Source: Nitratidesulfovibrio sp. SRB-5 (GTDB taxonomy: Bacteria; Desulfobacterota; Desulfovibrionia; Desulfovibrionales; Desulfovibrionaceae). Taken from it: a stretch of 64,000 nt of DNA. The DNA lies in NCBI RefSeq assembly GCF_019931275.1, contig NZ_JAIOTY010000001.1:1336650-1400649 (forward strand), written 5' to 3'. The notes beneath the pieces were generated by a model. The model ran no database searches, was not told the DNA's origin, and worked only from the letters and a program-made list of their open reading frames with translations. This document shows, in pieces, positions 1 through 12,252 of this stretch. Position 1 is the first letter of the stretch; each line of letters opens with the position of its first letter. A program made the position numbers and the translations under genes.

Positions 1-72
1 ACCCTCGACACTGCCGGCGTGCAGGATCGTCGCCAGGGCCGTTCCAAGTACGGCGCCAAGCGTCCCAAATAG
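1..72 (+). CDS. rpsL: 30S ribosomal protein S12, C-terminal fragment
   Basis: The last 23 codons and stop of ribosomal protein S12, cut by the window edge. The visible tail contains DTAGVQDRRQGRSKYGAKRP, the standard end of bacterial S12. S12 lies at the decoding centre of the 30S subunit. It is followed 15 bases later by rpsG and then fusA, the classic str operon order, which supports the identification of such a short fragment. The catalytically important loops lie outside the window. Confidence 0.95.
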   Translation, partial: TLDTAGVQDRRQGRSKYGAKRPK

Positions 73-87
73 CAAGGGAGTATTTCG

Positions 88-558
88 ATGCCTCGTAAAG
101 GTCCCGTCCCCAGACGTGAAATTCTGCCCGATCCGGTGTACAACAGCCGGCTGGCCGCCCGTTTCATCAATCGCCTGATGTACGACGGCAAGAAGGGTGT
201 GGCAGAAAAGTTGTTCTACAAGTCGCTCGAAACCCTGGGCGAAAAGACCGGCGAAGAACCCCTGAAGGCGTTCGAACGCGCCGTCGAGTCCGTGAAGCCG
301 CACCTTGAAGTGAAGGCCCGCCGCGTGGGCGGCGCCACCTACCAGGTGCCCATGGACGTGCGGCCCGATCGCCAGGTTTCCCTGGCCATCCGCTGGCTGA
401 TCAACTATGCCCGCTCGCGCGGCGAGAAGGGCATGTCCGCGAAGCTTTCCGCCGAGCTCATTGATGCCTTCAACAGTCGCGGCGGCGCCGTGAAGAAGAA
501 GGAAGACACCCACCGCATGGCCGAAGCCAACAAGGCCTTCGCCCATTACCGCTGGTAG
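88..558 (+). CDS. rpsG: 30S ribosomal protein S7
   Basis: Primary 16S rRNA-binding protein that nucleates the 30S head and contacts tRNA at the E site. The 156-residue product is the normal bacterial length and begins [11 protein letters not shown]. The stretch [12 protein letters not shown] and the C-terminal [15 protein letters not shown] are typical of S7. An AAGGGAG ribosome-binding site lies about ten bases before the ATG. It sits between rpsL and fusA in the str operon. In other bacteria S7 represses translation of this operon; whether that holds here cannot be read from the sequence. Confidence 0.98.
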   Translation: MPRKGPVPRREILPDPVYNSRLAARFINRLMYDGKKGVAEKLFYKSLETLGEKTGEEPLKAFERAVESVKPHLEVKARRVGGATYQVPMDVRPDRQVSLAIRWLINYARSRGEKGMSAKLSAELIDAFNSRGGAVKKKEDTHRMAEANKAFAHYRW

Positions 559-576
559 GGCGCCGGAGTACCCATC

Positions 577-2652
<2,076 letters not shown>

Positions 2653-2706
2653 CCCTTCCTCTCGTGGAGAGCCGGAGCCGTCGGTAAAGGACTCCGTAGA
2701 AAGTAG

Positions 2707-2740
2707 AGCCCCGGGTGTTAGTCCGGGGCTCTTTTTTTTC
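2707..2740 (+). terminator. Rho-independent terminator after fusA
   Basis: A 9-bp GC-rich stem (GAGCCCCGG pairing with CCGGGGCTC) around a short loop is followed directly by eight T residues. This is a textbook intrinsic terminator and closes the str operon. Confidence 0.93.
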
Positions 2741-2741
2741 G

Positions 2742-3437
2742 AAACTTCTTGACGGGAGAGGGTGGCTGCGGTAATCAATCCACTCGCGCCGGTTCTCCGG
2801 TGTGAAAAACGTGATCCCCGAAGCTTCGGGGGCCCCTGTAACGGCAGGGGAAGGGCAGGTCGAGCCTGTCCTGATGCGTTTGGCGCAAGCCAAGCTTTGA
2901 CAATTGCAGGCGTTACCGAATGCCGCAATTATGTCATGCCGTTCCAGTCCGTCGTTAACCCCTTGTTGGCGGGCTGTAAGGTACTGTACGTGCGGGGCAC
3001 CATGTGCCCTATTCGGTGACCCCTGTGGACCACCTGCACTCGCCGGAGCATGCTCCGGCCTGGGCCAGGCTGGCGACAACATGGGTGATCTTCCCGGACG
3101 GATACCGCGAATGCGGTTCCGCGAGGTGATTGAGAAGGCCTTTGGGTGTGCCAGCCGGCTCCCCCTCCCGCCTTTCTCCAAATCGCTCCGAACCCCCGAA
3201 GATCACGGCACCCCGTCCCCCGCCGGACGGCAAGCCGCCATGGCGTCATATGCCACCTGAGCCCGCGTCGCGGAAGCGGCATCCGGGTATCGCGTAGCTC
3301 CGGATGCTTATGGCGGGTCTCGGTGTGCCGCCACCGAACGTGAGGAACTCTGCAGCCTACGGCATCTGCCTCTCACCTCATGGCAGTCAGGCGCCGGACG
3401 GCAAGGGTACGTTTGCCAGATAACGGAGTAATCAACA
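2742..3437 (+). other. Gene-free structured region ahead of the S10 operon
   Basis: About 700 bases with no convincing gene; the short open frames here lack codon-like character and resemble nothing recognised. It holds several perfect or near-perfect hairpins: a 16-base palindrome at 2817-2832, a CCCCTG/CAGGGG hairpin just after it, an 18-base palindrome at 3042-3059, and a GTGAG/CTCAC stem with an inner GCAG/CTGC stem at 3340-3376. A possible promoter lies at its start. It probably contains the promoter and a long regulatory leader for rpsJ and the genes after it. Confidence 0.55.
2749..2777 (+). promoter_or_regulatory. Possible sigma70 promoter for the S10 operon
   Basis: TTGACG, 17 bases, then TAATCA, immediately after the fusA terminator. 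The match to the -35 box is good and to the -10 box moderate. If used, the rpsJ mRNA would have a leader of roughly 650 bases. A second perfect TTGACA at 2897-2902 lacks a well-spaced -10 box. Confidence 0.35.
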
Positions 3438-3755
<318 letters not shown>

Positions 3756-3767
3756 TGAGAGGAAGTC

Positions 3768-4397
3768 ATGGCTGAGAAATTGGGTATCCTGGGTCGCAAG
3801 GTCGGCATGACCCGCATTTTCGCCAGTGATGGTTCCGCCGTGGCTGTTACGGTCATCCAGGCCGGTCCCTGTCCGGTCATCCAGGTTCGCAACGGCGAGA
3901 CCGACGGCTACGACGCCGTGCAGATCGCCTTTGAGGAAGCCAAGGAAAAGCACGTGACCAAGCCCGCCCGTGGCCACTTCGCCAAGGCCGGCAAGGGTCT
4001 TTTCCGCAACCTCCGCGAAATCCGCCTGGAAGCGCCTGCCGAATTCGAAGTCGGCCAGGAACTCACCGTGTCCCTGTTCGCCGCTGGCGAAAAGGTGAAG
4101 GTGACCGGTACCAGCATAGGCAAGGGGTACCAGGGCGTCATGCGCCGCTGGAACTTCGCCGGCTCCAAGGACACGCACGGCTGCGAAAAGGTGCATCGTT
4201 CCGGTGGCTCCATCGGTAACAACACCTTCCCGGGTCACGTGTTCAAGGGCAAGAAGATGGCTGGCCACTGGGGTGACGAGCGCGTGACGGTCAAGAATCT
4301 CGAGATCGTCGACATCCGCGCCGAAGACAACGTCATTCTGGTGAAGGGTGCCGTTCCCGGCCCCAAGAACGGCCTGGTCCTGGTGCGCAAGCAGTAA
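3768..4397 (+). CDS. rplC: 50S ribosomal protein L3
   Basis: Early-assembling 23S rRNA-binding protein near the peptidyl transferase centre. 209 residues. It starts [18 protein letters not shown] and has the family signature around [12 protein letters not shown] followed by [18 protein letters not shown]. The start is supported by GAGAGGAAG eight bases upstream. Length and order (S10-L3-L4) are canonical. Confidence 0.98.
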   Translation: MAEKLGILGRKVGMTRIFASDGSAVAVTVIQAGPCPVIQVRNGETDGYDAVQIAFEEAKEKHVTKPARGHFAKAGKGLFRNLREIRLEAPAEFEVGQELTVSLFAAGEKVKVTGTSIGKGYQGVMRRWNFAGSKDTHGCEKVHRSGGSIGNNTFPGHVFKGKKMAGHWGDERVTVKNLEIVDIRAEDNVILVKGAVPGPKNGLVLVRKQ

Positions 4398-4415
4398 CGA
4401 AATGAGGATGATCAC

Positions 4416-5036
4416 ATGGCTGTGGTGAAAGTATACGATCAGAACAAGAAGGAAGCTGGCGAACTGACGCTCGCTCCCGAGGTGTTCGAGGTCGAGGTGA
4501 AGCCTGAGATTCTCAATCTCGTGGTCCGTGCGCACCGCGCCGGGCTGCGCTCCGGCACCCATGCCACCAAGACCCGCGCCTTCGTCTCCGGCGGCGGTGC
4601 AAAGCCTTGGCGCCAGAAAGGCACCGGCCGCGCCCGTTCCGGTTCGAACCGCTCGCCCATCTGGCGTGGCGGGGCCGTCATTTTCGGCCCCCAGCCCCGC
4701 GAGTACGGCTTCAAGGTGAACAAGAAGGTCCGTCAGCTGGCCCTGAAAATGGCGCTCAGCTCGCGGCTTGCCGGCGAGAACCTGATGGTGGTCAAGGGCA
4801 TCGAACTGCCCGAGATCAAGACCAAGCTGTTCGCCAAGGTGGCCGGTGCCCTGGGCCTCGAAAAGGCCCTGGTCATTACCGCCGAAGCGGATACCACCCT
4901 CGCCCTTTCGGCCCGCAACATTCCCGGCATTACCCTGATCACCGCCGACCAGCTCAGCGTCTACGAGATTCTGAAGCACCCGAAGCTGGTGATGTTCGAG
5001 GGCGCCGTCGAATCCGTCCAGGCCAGGCTGAAGTAG
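4416..5036 (+). CDS. rplD: 50S ribosomal protein L4
   Basis: L4 lines the nascent-peptide exit tunnel. 206 residues. The tunnel loop is visible as SGGGAKPWRQKGTGRARSGS, with conserved PIWRGG and a C-terminal VSVYE-like segment near LSVYEILKH. A GAGGA motif precedes the ATG. In gamma-proteobacteria L4 represses its own operon through the S10 leader; a different but long leader is present here, so autoregulation is possible but unproven. Confidence 0.98.
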   Translation: MAVVKVYDQNKKEAGELTLAPEVFEVEVKPEILNLVVRAHRAGLRSGTHATKTRAFVSGGGAKPWRQKGTGRARSGSNRSPIWRGGAVIFGPQPREYGFKVNKKVRQLALKMALSSRLAGENLMVVKGIELPEIKTKLFAKVAGALGLEKALVITAEADTTLALSARNIPGITLITADQLSVYEILKHPKLVMFEGAVESVQARLK

Positions 5037-5047
5037 GGAGGTTGGTC

Positions 5048-5338
5048 ATGGATTATACACAGATTCTCGTGAAGCCCCTGGTGTCCGAAAAGGCCACCTT
5101 CGTGAAGGAACAGGCCCAGCAGGTCGTGTTCTTCGTGAACCCCCGGGCCAACAAGATCGAAATCAAGAAGGCCGTCGAAGCCGCCTTCAAGGTCAAGGTG
5201 ACCGACGTCAACGTCATCACCAAGAAGCCTTCCGACAAGGTCCGTCAGGGCCGCGTCGTGGGCCGGATCTCCGGCTGCAAGAAGGCTTATGTGACCCTGG
5301 CTCCCGGCGAAAAAATCGAATTCTTCGAGGGAGTGTAA
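5048..5338 (+). CDS. rplW: 50S ribosomal protein L23
   Basis: L23 sits at the tunnel exit and is the docking site for trigger factor and SRP. The 96-residue product starts MDYTQILVKPLVSEKAT and contains NKIEIKKAVEAAFKVKV. A longer in-frame open frame runs upstream through rplD, but the ATG at 5048 has a strong GGGAGG site and matches the family N-terminus. It starts 11 bases after rplD, and rplB begins three bases after its stop. Its partner, trigger factor (tig), is encoded about 15 kb downstream. Confidence 0.97.
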   Translation: MDYTQILVKPLVSEKATFVKEQAQQVVFFVNPRANKIEIKKAVEAAFKVKVTDVNVITKKPSDKVRQGRVVGRISGCKKAYVTLAPGEKIEFFEGV

Positions 5339-5341
5339 GCA

Positions 5342-6172
5342 ATGGCTGTTCGTAAGCTGAAACCGACATCTCCCGGTCGCCGCTTCCAGACCGTCTCGGA
5401 TTTCGAGGAAGTCACCAGGAGCACGCCCGAGAAGTCCCTTACCGAGGGGCTGACCAAGAAGAGCGGTCGCAACAACAATGGCCGCGTGACCATGCGCCGT
5501 CGCGGCGGCGGTCACAAGCGCCTGTACCGCATCATCGACTTCCGTCGTAACAAGCTCGGTATCGCGGCCACCGTCGCGCACATCGAGTACGACCCCAACC
5601 GTACCGCCCGCATCGCGCTGCTGCACTACGCGGATGGCGAGAAGCGCTACATCCTCGCCCCGCTCGGCATCAAGCAGGGCGACATGGTGCAGGCCGGCGA
5701 AGGCGCGGACATCAAGCCTGGCAATGCCATGCCCATGGCCCGCATCCCGGTCGGTACCGTGCTGCACAACATCGAGCTCTACCCCGGTCGTGGCGGCCAG
5801 TTCTGCCGCGCCGCCGGTACCTACGCCCAGCTGGTGGCCAAGGAAGGCAAGTACGCCCTCCTGCGCATGCCTTCGGGCGAAGTGCGCAAGGTGCTTGCGG
5901 CCTGCTGCGCCACCATCGGCCAGGTCGGCAACGTGAACCACGAGAACATCTCGTTGGGCAAGGCTGGCCGCAATCGCTGGCTCGGCCGTCGTCCCAAGGT
6001 CCGCGGCGTCGCCATGAACCCCATCGACCACCCGTTGGGTGGTGGTGAAGGCCGCAGCTCCGGCGGTCGCCATCCGGTGACCCCGTGGGGCGTGCCCACC
6101 AAGGGGTACAAGACCCGCGATCGCAAGAAGGCTTCCACGAAGCTCATCGTCAAGCGTCGCGGTCAGAAGTAG
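5342..6172 (+). CDS. rplB: 50S ribosomal protein L2
   Basis: One of the most conserved 50S proteins, required for subunit joining and peptidyl transferase activity. 276 residues. It begins [15 protein letters not shown] and carries [18 protein letters not shown] and the C-terminal signature [18 protein letters not shown], including the conserved active-site-proximal histidine of that motif. The ribosome-binding site lies within the last codons of rplW. Confidence 0.98.
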
Positions 6173-6181
6173 GAGTAGAGC

Positions 6182-6463
6182 ATGCCCAGATCCCTGAAGA
6201 AAGGTCCGTTCATCGACGACCATCTGATCAAGAAAGTGGAATTGGCCGTGTCGAACAGCGACCGCCGCGTCATCAAGACGTGGTCGCGTCGGTCCACCAT
6301 CGCTCCCGAGATGGTCGGCCTGACGTTCGCGGTCCACAATGGGAAGAAGTTCATTCCCGTGTTCGTCACCGAGAACATGGTGGGTCACAAGCTGGGCGAA
6401 TTCGCCCCGACCCGCACGTTCTACGGGCATGCCGCGGACAAGAAGAGCAAAGCAAAGAAGTAG
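6182..6463 (+). CDS. rpsS: 30S ribosomal protein S19
   Basis: Small 30S head protein that pairs with S13 and contacts 23S rRNA in the intersubunit bridge. 93 residues: [19 protein letters not shown] at the N-terminus, and [29 protein letters not shown] (the S19 signature, read in parts). AGGAG lies eight bases before the ATG. Confidence 0.98.
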   Translation: MPRSLKKGPFIDDHLIKKVELAVSNSDRRVIKTWSRRSTIAPEMVGLTFAVHNGKKFIPVFVTENMVGHKLGEFAPTRTFYGHAADKKSKAKK

Positions 6464-6475
6464 TGGGTGAATCCG

Positions 6476-6814
6476 ATGGAATCGAGAGCCACCGCGAAAT
6501 TCATGCGTGTGTCGCCGCGTAAGGCCCGCCTGGTTGCCCAGAACGTGAACGGGCTGCCTGTCGAAGACGCCATGAATATCCTGAAGTTCACGCCCAACAA
6601 GCCCGCCGACATCATCTTCGGCGTGCTTCGTTCGGCCCTCGCCAACGCCGAGCAGCTGCCCGGCATCGACGTGGACGCCATGGTCGTGAAGCAGATCGTC
6701 ATCAACGAAGGCCCCACCTGGAAGCGGTTTCTTCCGCGTGCGCAGGGTCGCGCCACCAAGATTCGGAAGCGTACCAGCCACATCACCGTGATTCTCGCAG
6801 AAGGGCAGGAATAG
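6476..6814 (+). CDS. rplV: 50S ribosomal protein L22
   Basis: L22 binds all 23S domains and its beta hairpin lines the exit tunnel. 112 residues from the ATG at 6476 (MESRATAKFMRVSPRKARL). A GTG nine bases upstream is also in frame, but the ATG has a GGGTG site at a usable distance and matches the usual N-terminus. The hairpin is seen in the C-terminal part around RFLPRAQGRATKIRKRTSH. rpsC follows three bases later. Confidence 0.96.
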   Translation: MESRATAKFMRVSPRKARLVAQNVNGLPVEDAMNILKFTPNKPADIIFGVLRSALANAEQLPGIDVDAMVVKQIVINEGPTWKRFLPRAQGRATKIRKRTSHITVILAEGQE

Positions 6815-6815
6815 G

Positions 6816-7458
<643 letters not shown>

Positions 7459-7459
<1 letters not shown>

Positions 7460-7872
7460 TGCTGAGCCCCAGAAAGGTTAAATTCCGCAAGTGGCAGAAG
7501 GGCCGTCTGCGTGGCATGGCCACCCGCGGCGCCACTGTCTCCTTCGGTGATATCGGTCTTAAGGCAGTAGAACACGGCAAGCTGTCCAGCCAGCAGATCG
7601 AGGCCGCCCGTATCGCCATGATGCGCCATATCAAGCGCGGCGGTAAGGTCTGGATCCGCATCTTCCCCGACCATCCGGTCACCGCCAAGCCCCTCGAAAC
7701 CCGCCAGGGTTCCGGTAAGGGCGCCCCGGTGGGCTGGTGCGCTCCGGTGAAGCCGGGCCGCGTGCTTTACGAAATCAAGGGCGTCAGCCTGGAGCTGGCC
7801 AAGGAAGCTCTGACGCGCGCCGCCCACAAGCTCCCCATCAAGACGACCATTGTCGTGCGGGAGGGCCTCTAG
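7459..7872 (+). CDS. rplP: 50S ribosomal protein L16
   Basis: L16 helps position A-site tRNA and stabilises the 50S. 137 residues beginning [16 protein letters not shown], with [13 protein letters not shown]-like region [19 protein letters not shown] and the family motif [23 protein letters not shown] (read in parts). Its ATG overlaps the rpsC stop by one base, indicating translational coupling. Confidence 0.98.
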
Positions 7873-7873
7873 A

Positions 7874-8059
7874 ATGAACGCCGCAGAACTGAGAAAGCTC
7901 AGCGCTGAACAGCTCAAGGACAAGTTGGCCGAATCCCGCAAGGAACTGTTCGATCTGCGCTTCCGCCACGCCACCGCGCAGTTGGAGAAGACCTCCAACC
8001 TCCCGGCGACCAAGCGCGAGATCGCCCGGATTCTGACCATCCTGAAGGAAAAGGGGTAA
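7874..8059 (+). CDS. rpmC: 50S ribosomal protein L29
   Basis: Small helical protein at the tunnel exit beside L23. 61 residues from the ATG at 7874: [18 protein letters not shown], then [16 protein letters not shown], the typical two-helix L29 fold. An in-frame GTG 24 bases upstream lies inside rplP and would add residues not found in the family. It begins one base after the rplP stop. Confidence 0.96.
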   Translation: MNAAELRKLSAEQLKDKLAESRKELFDLRFRHATAQLEKTSNLPATKREIARILTILKEKG

Positions 8060-8063
8060 GCCC

Positions 8064-8330
8064 ATGTCCGAAGAACTGATGAACCGCAAGGGCAGGGTGC
8101 TCACCGGGATCGTCGTCAGCGACAAGAACGACAAGACCATTGTCGTTCGCGTCGAGACGCTGGTGCAGCATCCCCTGCTGAAGAAGTACGTACGCCGCCG
8201 CAACAAGTTCACCGCTCACGATCCCCAGAACGAGTGCGGCATCGGCGACAAGGTGAAGATCATCGAGTACCGTCCGCTCAGCCGCAACAAGCGCTGGCAT
8301 CTGGTCTCCATTCTCGAAAAAGCCGTGTAG
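8064..8330 (+). CDS. rpsQ: 30S ribosomal protein S17
   Basis: 16S rRNA-binding OB-fold protein. 88 residues. The core [17 protein letters not shown] and [19 protein letters not shown] carry the S17 signature. Gap to rpmC is four bases. Confidence 0.98.
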   Translation: MSEELMNRKGRVLTGIVVSDKNDKTIVVRVETLVQHPLLKKYVRRRNKFTAHDPQNECGIGDKVKIIEYRPLSRNKRWHLVSILEKAV

Positions 8331-8339
8331 GGGTTTGCG

Positions 8340-8708
<369 letters not shown>

Positions 8709-8718
8709 GAGCCCACAA

Positions 8719-9042
8719 ATGAAACAGTTCCGTATCCGCAAGGACGACAAAGTGGTCGTCATCGCCGGCAAGGACAAGGGCAAGATCGGCAAGGTGCTGA
8801 AGGTTCTTCCCAAGAAGGACGGAGTGCTTGTCGAGAAGGTCAATATGGTCAAGCGCCACATGCGCGCCAATCCGTACCGGCAGCAGCCGGGCGGCATCAT
8901 CGAGAAGGAGATGCCTGTTGACATCTCCAACGTGATGGTGATGTGCGATGCGTGCGCCAAGGCCACCAAGGTGGGCTACCGCTACACCGAGGACGGCAAG
9001 AAAGTTCGCTTCTGCAAGAAGTGCAACGAAATCATTGGATAG
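8719..9042 (+). CDS. rplX: 50S ribosomal protein L24 with a C-terminal cysteine motif
   Basis: Assembly-initiator protein of the 50S. 107 residues. The KOW segment is [20 protein letters not shown] near residues 8-27. The C-terminal part contains two CxxC pairs (CDAC and CKKC) about 20 residues apart, a zinc-ribbon-like arrangement found in the L24 of some lineages and absent from E. coli L24. AGGAG precedes the ATG. Confidence 0.97.
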   Translation: MKQFRIRKDDKVVVIAGKDKGKIGKVLKVLPKKDGVLVEKVNMVKRHMRANPYRQQPGGIIEKEMPVDISNVMVMCDACAKATKVGYRYTEDGKKVRFCKKCNEIIG

Positions 9043-9053
9043 GGTGAGAGACG

Positions 9054-9593
9054 ATGACGCGTCTTGAACAGATATACCGCGAGAAAGTGGTTCCGGTATT
9101 GCAGAAGGAGTTTAACTACACTTCTTCGATGCAGGTTCCCGGGATTGAAAAAGTCTCTCTGAATATCGGCCTCGGCGCCGCGAGCCAGAACAACAAGTTG
9201 ATGGAAGAAGCCATCAAGGAGTTGACCGCCATCGCCGGGCAGAAGGCCGTCGTGACCCGCGCCAAGAAGTCCATCGCGTCGTTCAAGCTGCGCGAAGGCA
9301 TGCCCATCGGCTGCCGCGTGACGCTGCGCAAGGAACGCATGTGGGACTTTCTGGACAAGCTGATGAACTTCGCGCTGCCTCGCGTGCGCGACTTCAGAGG
9401 GATTCCGGACCGTGGCTTCGATGGCCGGGGCAATTTTACCCTGGGCATCAAGGAACACACCATTTTCCCCGAGCTGGAAGTGGATCGCGTTGACAACCCC
9501 AAGGGGATGAACATCACGATCGTTACCACTGCCCAGACGGACAAGGAAGGCAAGCTGCTGCTCGACCAGCTCGGCATGCCTTTCAAGAAGTAA
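9054..9593 (+). CDS. rplE: 50S ribosomal protein L5
   Basis: 5S rRNA-binding protein of the central protuberance. 179 residues. It has [20 protein letters not shown] at the N-terminus and the conserved [19 protein letters not shown] region (read in parts) with [11 protein letters not shown]. Followed 12 bases later by rpsN. Confidence 0.98.
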   Translation: MTRLEQIYREKVVPVLQKEFNYTSSMQVPGIEKVSLNIGLGAASQNNKLMEEAIKELTAIAGQKAVVTRAKKSIASFKLREGMPIGCRVTLRKERMWDFLDKLMNFALPRVRDFRGIPDRGFDGRGNFTLGIKEHTIFPELEVDRVDNPKGMNITIVTTAQTDKEGKLLLDQLGMPFKK

Positions 9594-9605
9594 GGAGAAA
9601 CGGCT

Positions 9606-9791
9606 TTGTCTCGTACATCGCTTGAAGTGAAGGCGCAGCGCAAGCCCAAGTTCTCCGCCCGCGCCTACAACCGTTGTCCGGTCTGCGGCCGCCCGCGTGC
9701 CTACATGCGCAAGTTCGGTCTTTGCCGTATCTGCTTCCGCAACATGGCCCTGCGCGGCGAACTGCCCGGCGTTCGCAAGTCGAGCTGGTAA
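9606..9791 (+). CDS. rpsN: 30S ribosomal protein S14, zinc-binding (type Z)
   Basis: Short C+ form of S14, 61 residues, with a zinc site from CPVCGR (residues 24-27) and CRIC (40-43). The start is TTG, with AAGGAG eight bases upstream; no ATG or GTG lies between this and the conserved [12 protein letters not shown]. The rest of the sequence, [20 protein letters not shown], is typical. C+ ribosomal proteins are often paired elsewhere in genomes with zinc-free paralogs under Zur control; no such paralog is in this window. Confidence 0.96.
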   Translation: MSRTSLEVKAQRKPKFSARAYNRCPVCGRPRAYMRKFGLCRICFRNMALRGELPGVRKSSW

Positions 9792-9809
9792 GTCACCAAG
9801 GAGTAAGGA

Positions 9810-10190
9810 ATGCTGACTGATCCTATTGCTGATATGCTTACGCGTATCCGCAACGCACACTTGGCCCTGCACAAGGAAGTGAGTGTGCCGCGCTCGAAGA
9901 TCAAGGAATCCATCGCCGCCATCCTGAAGCAGGAAGGCTACATCGAAGATGTGGCGACGGAAGAGGCCGAGATCAAGATCTCCCTCAAGTATTTCAAAGG
10001 CAAGCCGGTCATTTCCGGTCTGAAGCGGGTGAGCAAGCCCGGCCGCCGGGTGTATGTCGGTTCCACCGACATCCCCAAGGTCCAGAACGGCCTTGGCATC
10101 TGCATCCTGTCCACCTCCAGCGGTGTCCTTGCGGGCACGCAGGCCCGCGACCGCAAGGTCGGCGGTGAACTGCTCTGCGAAATCTGGTAG
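9810..10190 (+). CDS. rpsH: 30S ribosomal protein S8
   Basis: Central-domain 16S-binding protein; in E. coli it is the translational repressor of the spc operon. 126 residues. MLTDPIADMLTRIRNA opens the protein and GVLAGTQARDRKVGGELLCEIW closes it (read in parts), both diagnostic. AAGGAG lies upstream of the ATG. Confidence 0.98.
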   Translation: MLTDPIADMLTRIRNAHLALHKEVSVPRSKIKESIAAILKQEGYIEDVATEEAEIKISLKYFKGKPVISGLKRVSKPGRRVYVGSTDIPKVQNGLGICILSTSSGVLAGTQARDRKVGGELLCEIW

Positions 10191-10199
10191 GGTACGGAC

Positions 10200-10736
10200 A
10201 TGTCGCGAATCGGTAAACTCCCCATCGCCATTCCTTCCGGCGTTGAAGTGAAGGTCGGGACCGAAGCCGTCGAGGTCAAGGGCCCGAAGGGCGTGCTTGT
10301 CACCCCTACCCATACGGAACTGAACTACGCGGTTGAGGACGGCCATGTCGTCATCACCCGCGTCACCGAAACCCGCACTGCGCGTGCCCAGCACGGCCTG
10401 CGCCGCACCCTGCTTGCCAACTGCATCCAGGGCGTGACCAAGGGCTTTTCCAAGACCCTGGAAGTCATCGGCGTCGGCTACAAGGTTGCCGTCAAGGGCA
10501 ACCTGGTGGAGCTCGCGGTCGGTTTCTCGCACCCGGTGATCATGGAAATGCCCGAAGGCGTTGAAGCCAAGGTGGAAGGCCAGAAGCTGACCATCTCGGG
10601 CACCAGCAAAGAAGTGGTCGGCGAGATCGCCGCACGCATCCGTCGCGTGCGTAAGCCTGAACCCTACAAGGGCAAGGGCATCAAGTACGACAACGAGCAG
10701 ATTCGCCGCAAGGCCGGCAAGTCTGGTGGCAAATAG
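10200..10736 (+). CDS. rplF: 50S ribosomal protein L6
   Basis: L6 lies near the factor-binding site. 178 residues. It begins [17 protein letters not shown] and ends with the family signature [18 protein letters not shown], followed by [11 protein letters not shown]. Nine bases separate it from rpsH. Confidence 0.98.
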   Translation: MSRIGKLPIAIPSGVEVKVGTEAVEVKGPKGVLVTPTHTELNYAVEDGHVVITRVTETRTARAQHGLRRTLLANCIQGVTKGFSKTLEVIGVGYKVAVKGNLVELAVGFSHPVIMEMPEGVEAKVEGQKLTISGTSKEVVGEIAARIRRVRKPEPYKGKGIKYDNEQIRRKAGKSGGK

Positions 10737-10750
10737 GCAGGTATGAGAAA

Positions 10751-11110
10751 ATGACGATGACCAAGAACGATGCCAGAAAGCGGCGCAAAGTCCGCATTCG
10801 CAAGAAGATCGCCGGGAGCACCGAGCGTCCCCGGCTGGTTGTCTACCGCTCGAACCTGCACGTCTACGCCCAGATCGTGGACGACGCCACCGGTGCCACG
10901 CTTGTTGCCACCTCCACCCTTGCCATCGGCAAGGCCCAGGCCGGAGCGCACTGCAACAAGGCCGGGGCGGAACTGGTGGGCAAGGAAATCGCGCGTCTTG
11001 CTGGCGAAAAGAGCATCAAGCGCGTGGTGTTCGACCGTAACGGCTACCTGTATCACGGGCGCATCAAGGCTGTTGCCGACGGTGCCCGTGAGGGCGGCCT
11101 GGAATTCTAA
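10751..11110 (+). CDS. rplR: 50S ribosomal protein L18
   Basis: 5S rRNA-binding protein. 119 residues, with [20 protein letters not shown] near the N-terminus and [28 protein letters not shown] at the C-terminus (read in parts). A second ATG two codons in (MTKNDAR) is an equally possible start. Confidence 0.97.
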   Translation: MTMTKNDARKRRKVRIRKKIAGSTERPRLVVYRSNLHVYAQIVDDATGATLVATSTLAIGKAQAGAHCNKAGAELVGKEIARLAGEKSIKRVVFDRNGYLYHGRIKAVADGAREGGLEF

Positions 11111-11128
11111 CGGGTGGTAGGTACTGGC

Positions 11129-11620
11129 ATGGAACAGAATGAGTTCGGGTTGGTAGAGAAGATCGTCTACCTTAACCGAGTTGCCAAGGTTGTGAAGGGC
11201 GGTCGCCGCTTCAGCTTCAGCGCCCTCGTTGTCGTGGGCGACGCCAAGGGTGCCGTGGGCTTCGGCCTCGGCAAGGCCCAGGAAGTGCCGGAAGCCCTGC
11301 GCAAGGCCACCGAACGCGCGAAGAAGGACATGGTCCAGATTCCGCTGGTGGACGGCACCCTTCCGTACGAAATCCTGGGCGAGTTCGGCGCCGGCTGCGT
11401 AATGCTGAAGCCCGCCTCCAAGGGTACCGGCATCATCGCCGGTGGTGCGGTGCGCGCCGTCATGGAAGCCGTGGGCGTGACCGACGTGCTTGCCAAGGCC
11501 ATCGGCACCAACAACCCGCACAACGTGCTGCGCGCCACCATGGCGGGGCTTACCTCGCTGCGCAGCGCCGAGTACGTGAGCCAGCTTCGCGGCATGAAGC
11601 TCGAAGCGCCCAGAAAGTAG
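11129..11620 (+). CDS. rpsE: 30S ribosomal protein S5
   Basis: S5 acts in decoding fidelity and mRNA unwinding. 163 residues from the ATG at 11129 ([20 protein letters not shown]). A GTG at 11114 is in frame but would add five atypical residues. The signature [21 protein letters not shown] and the C-terminal domain with [17 protein letters not shown] are present. Confidence 0.97.
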   Translation: MEQNEFGLVEKIVYLNRVAKVVKGGRRFSFSALVVVGDAKGAVGFGLGKAQEVPEALRKATERAKKDMVQIPLVDGTLPYEILGEFGAGCVMLKPASKGTGIIAGGAVRAVMEAVGVTDVLAKAIGTNNPHNVLRATMAGLTSLRSAEYVSQLRGMKLEAPRK

Positions 11621-11629
11621 GACGCAATC

Positions 11630-11800
11630 ATGATCAAGGTGAAGCTCGTACGCAGCTGGATCGGCTGCAAACCCAAGCAGCGCAAGGTTCTTGACGCGCT
11701 TGGCCTGCGAAAGATCCGTTGCGAGAAGTCGTTTGAGGACAATGCCGCCATTCGCGGCATGATCGCCGAAGTCAAGCACCTGGTCGAGGTCAGTGAATAA
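11630..11800 (+). CDS. rpmD: 50S ribosomal protein L30
   Basis: A 56-residue gene. The product begins MIKVKLVRSWIGCKPKQR and continues with LDALGLRKIRCEKSFEDNAA, then GMIAEVKHLVEVSE. This is the L30 pattern at the L30 position between rpsE and rplO. Its TAA shares an A with the rplO start codon, so the two are probably translationally coupled. Confidence 0.96.
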   Translation: MIKVKLVRSWIGCKPKQRKVLDALGLRKIRCEKSFEDNAAIRGMIAEVKHLVEVSE

Positions 11801-12249
11801 TGAGACTGCACGAACTCTATCCGTTCGCCGAGGAACGGGCATCGCGCAAGCGCGTGGGCCGCGGTTCCGGTTCGGGGCTCGGCTGCACCTCCGGCAAGGG
11901 TAACAAGGGCCAGAACGCCCGCGCAGGCGGCGGCGTCCGCCCCGGTTTCGAAGGCGGCCAGATGCCGCTGCAGCGTCGTCTGCCCAAGCGCGGCTTCAAG
12001 AACGCCCCCTTCAAGGCCACCTACGAAGTGATCAACCTTGATCGCCTTGTGGCGTCCTTTGAGGGCAAGACCGACATCACGCTGGAAGACATCTACGCGC
12101 GCGGCCTGTGCAAGGCCGGCGCCTCGGTGAAGATCCTTGGCGTGGGCGAAGTCAGCGTGGCCCTTACGGTGGAAGCGCACAAGTTCAGCGCCTCCGCCGC
12201 CGAAAAGATCCGCAACGCCGGTGGCGAAGCCAAGGCACTGGAAGGGTAA
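11800..12249 (+). CDS. rplO: 50S ribosomal protein L15
   Basis: Late-assembling 50S protein. 149 residues. The glycine-rich N-terminal extension includes KRVGRGSGSGLGCTSGKG and GGVRPGFEGGQMPLQRRLPK, diagnostic for L15. The GAGG ribosome-binding site lies inside the end of rpmD. secY follows after three bases. Confidence 0.98.
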   Translation: MRLHELYPFAEERASRKRVGRGSGSGLGCTSGKGNKGQNARAGGGVRPGFEGGQMPLQRRLPKRGFKNAPFKATYEVINLDRLVASFEGKTDITLEDIYARGLCKAGASVKILGVGEVSVALTVEAHKFSASAAEKIRNAGGEAKALEG

Positions 12250-12252
12250 GCC

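Noticed and set aside
2762-3019. 85-codon open frame in the S10 leader
   Set aside because: No ribosome-binding site or recognisable family, and it runs through hairpins; better explained as leader.
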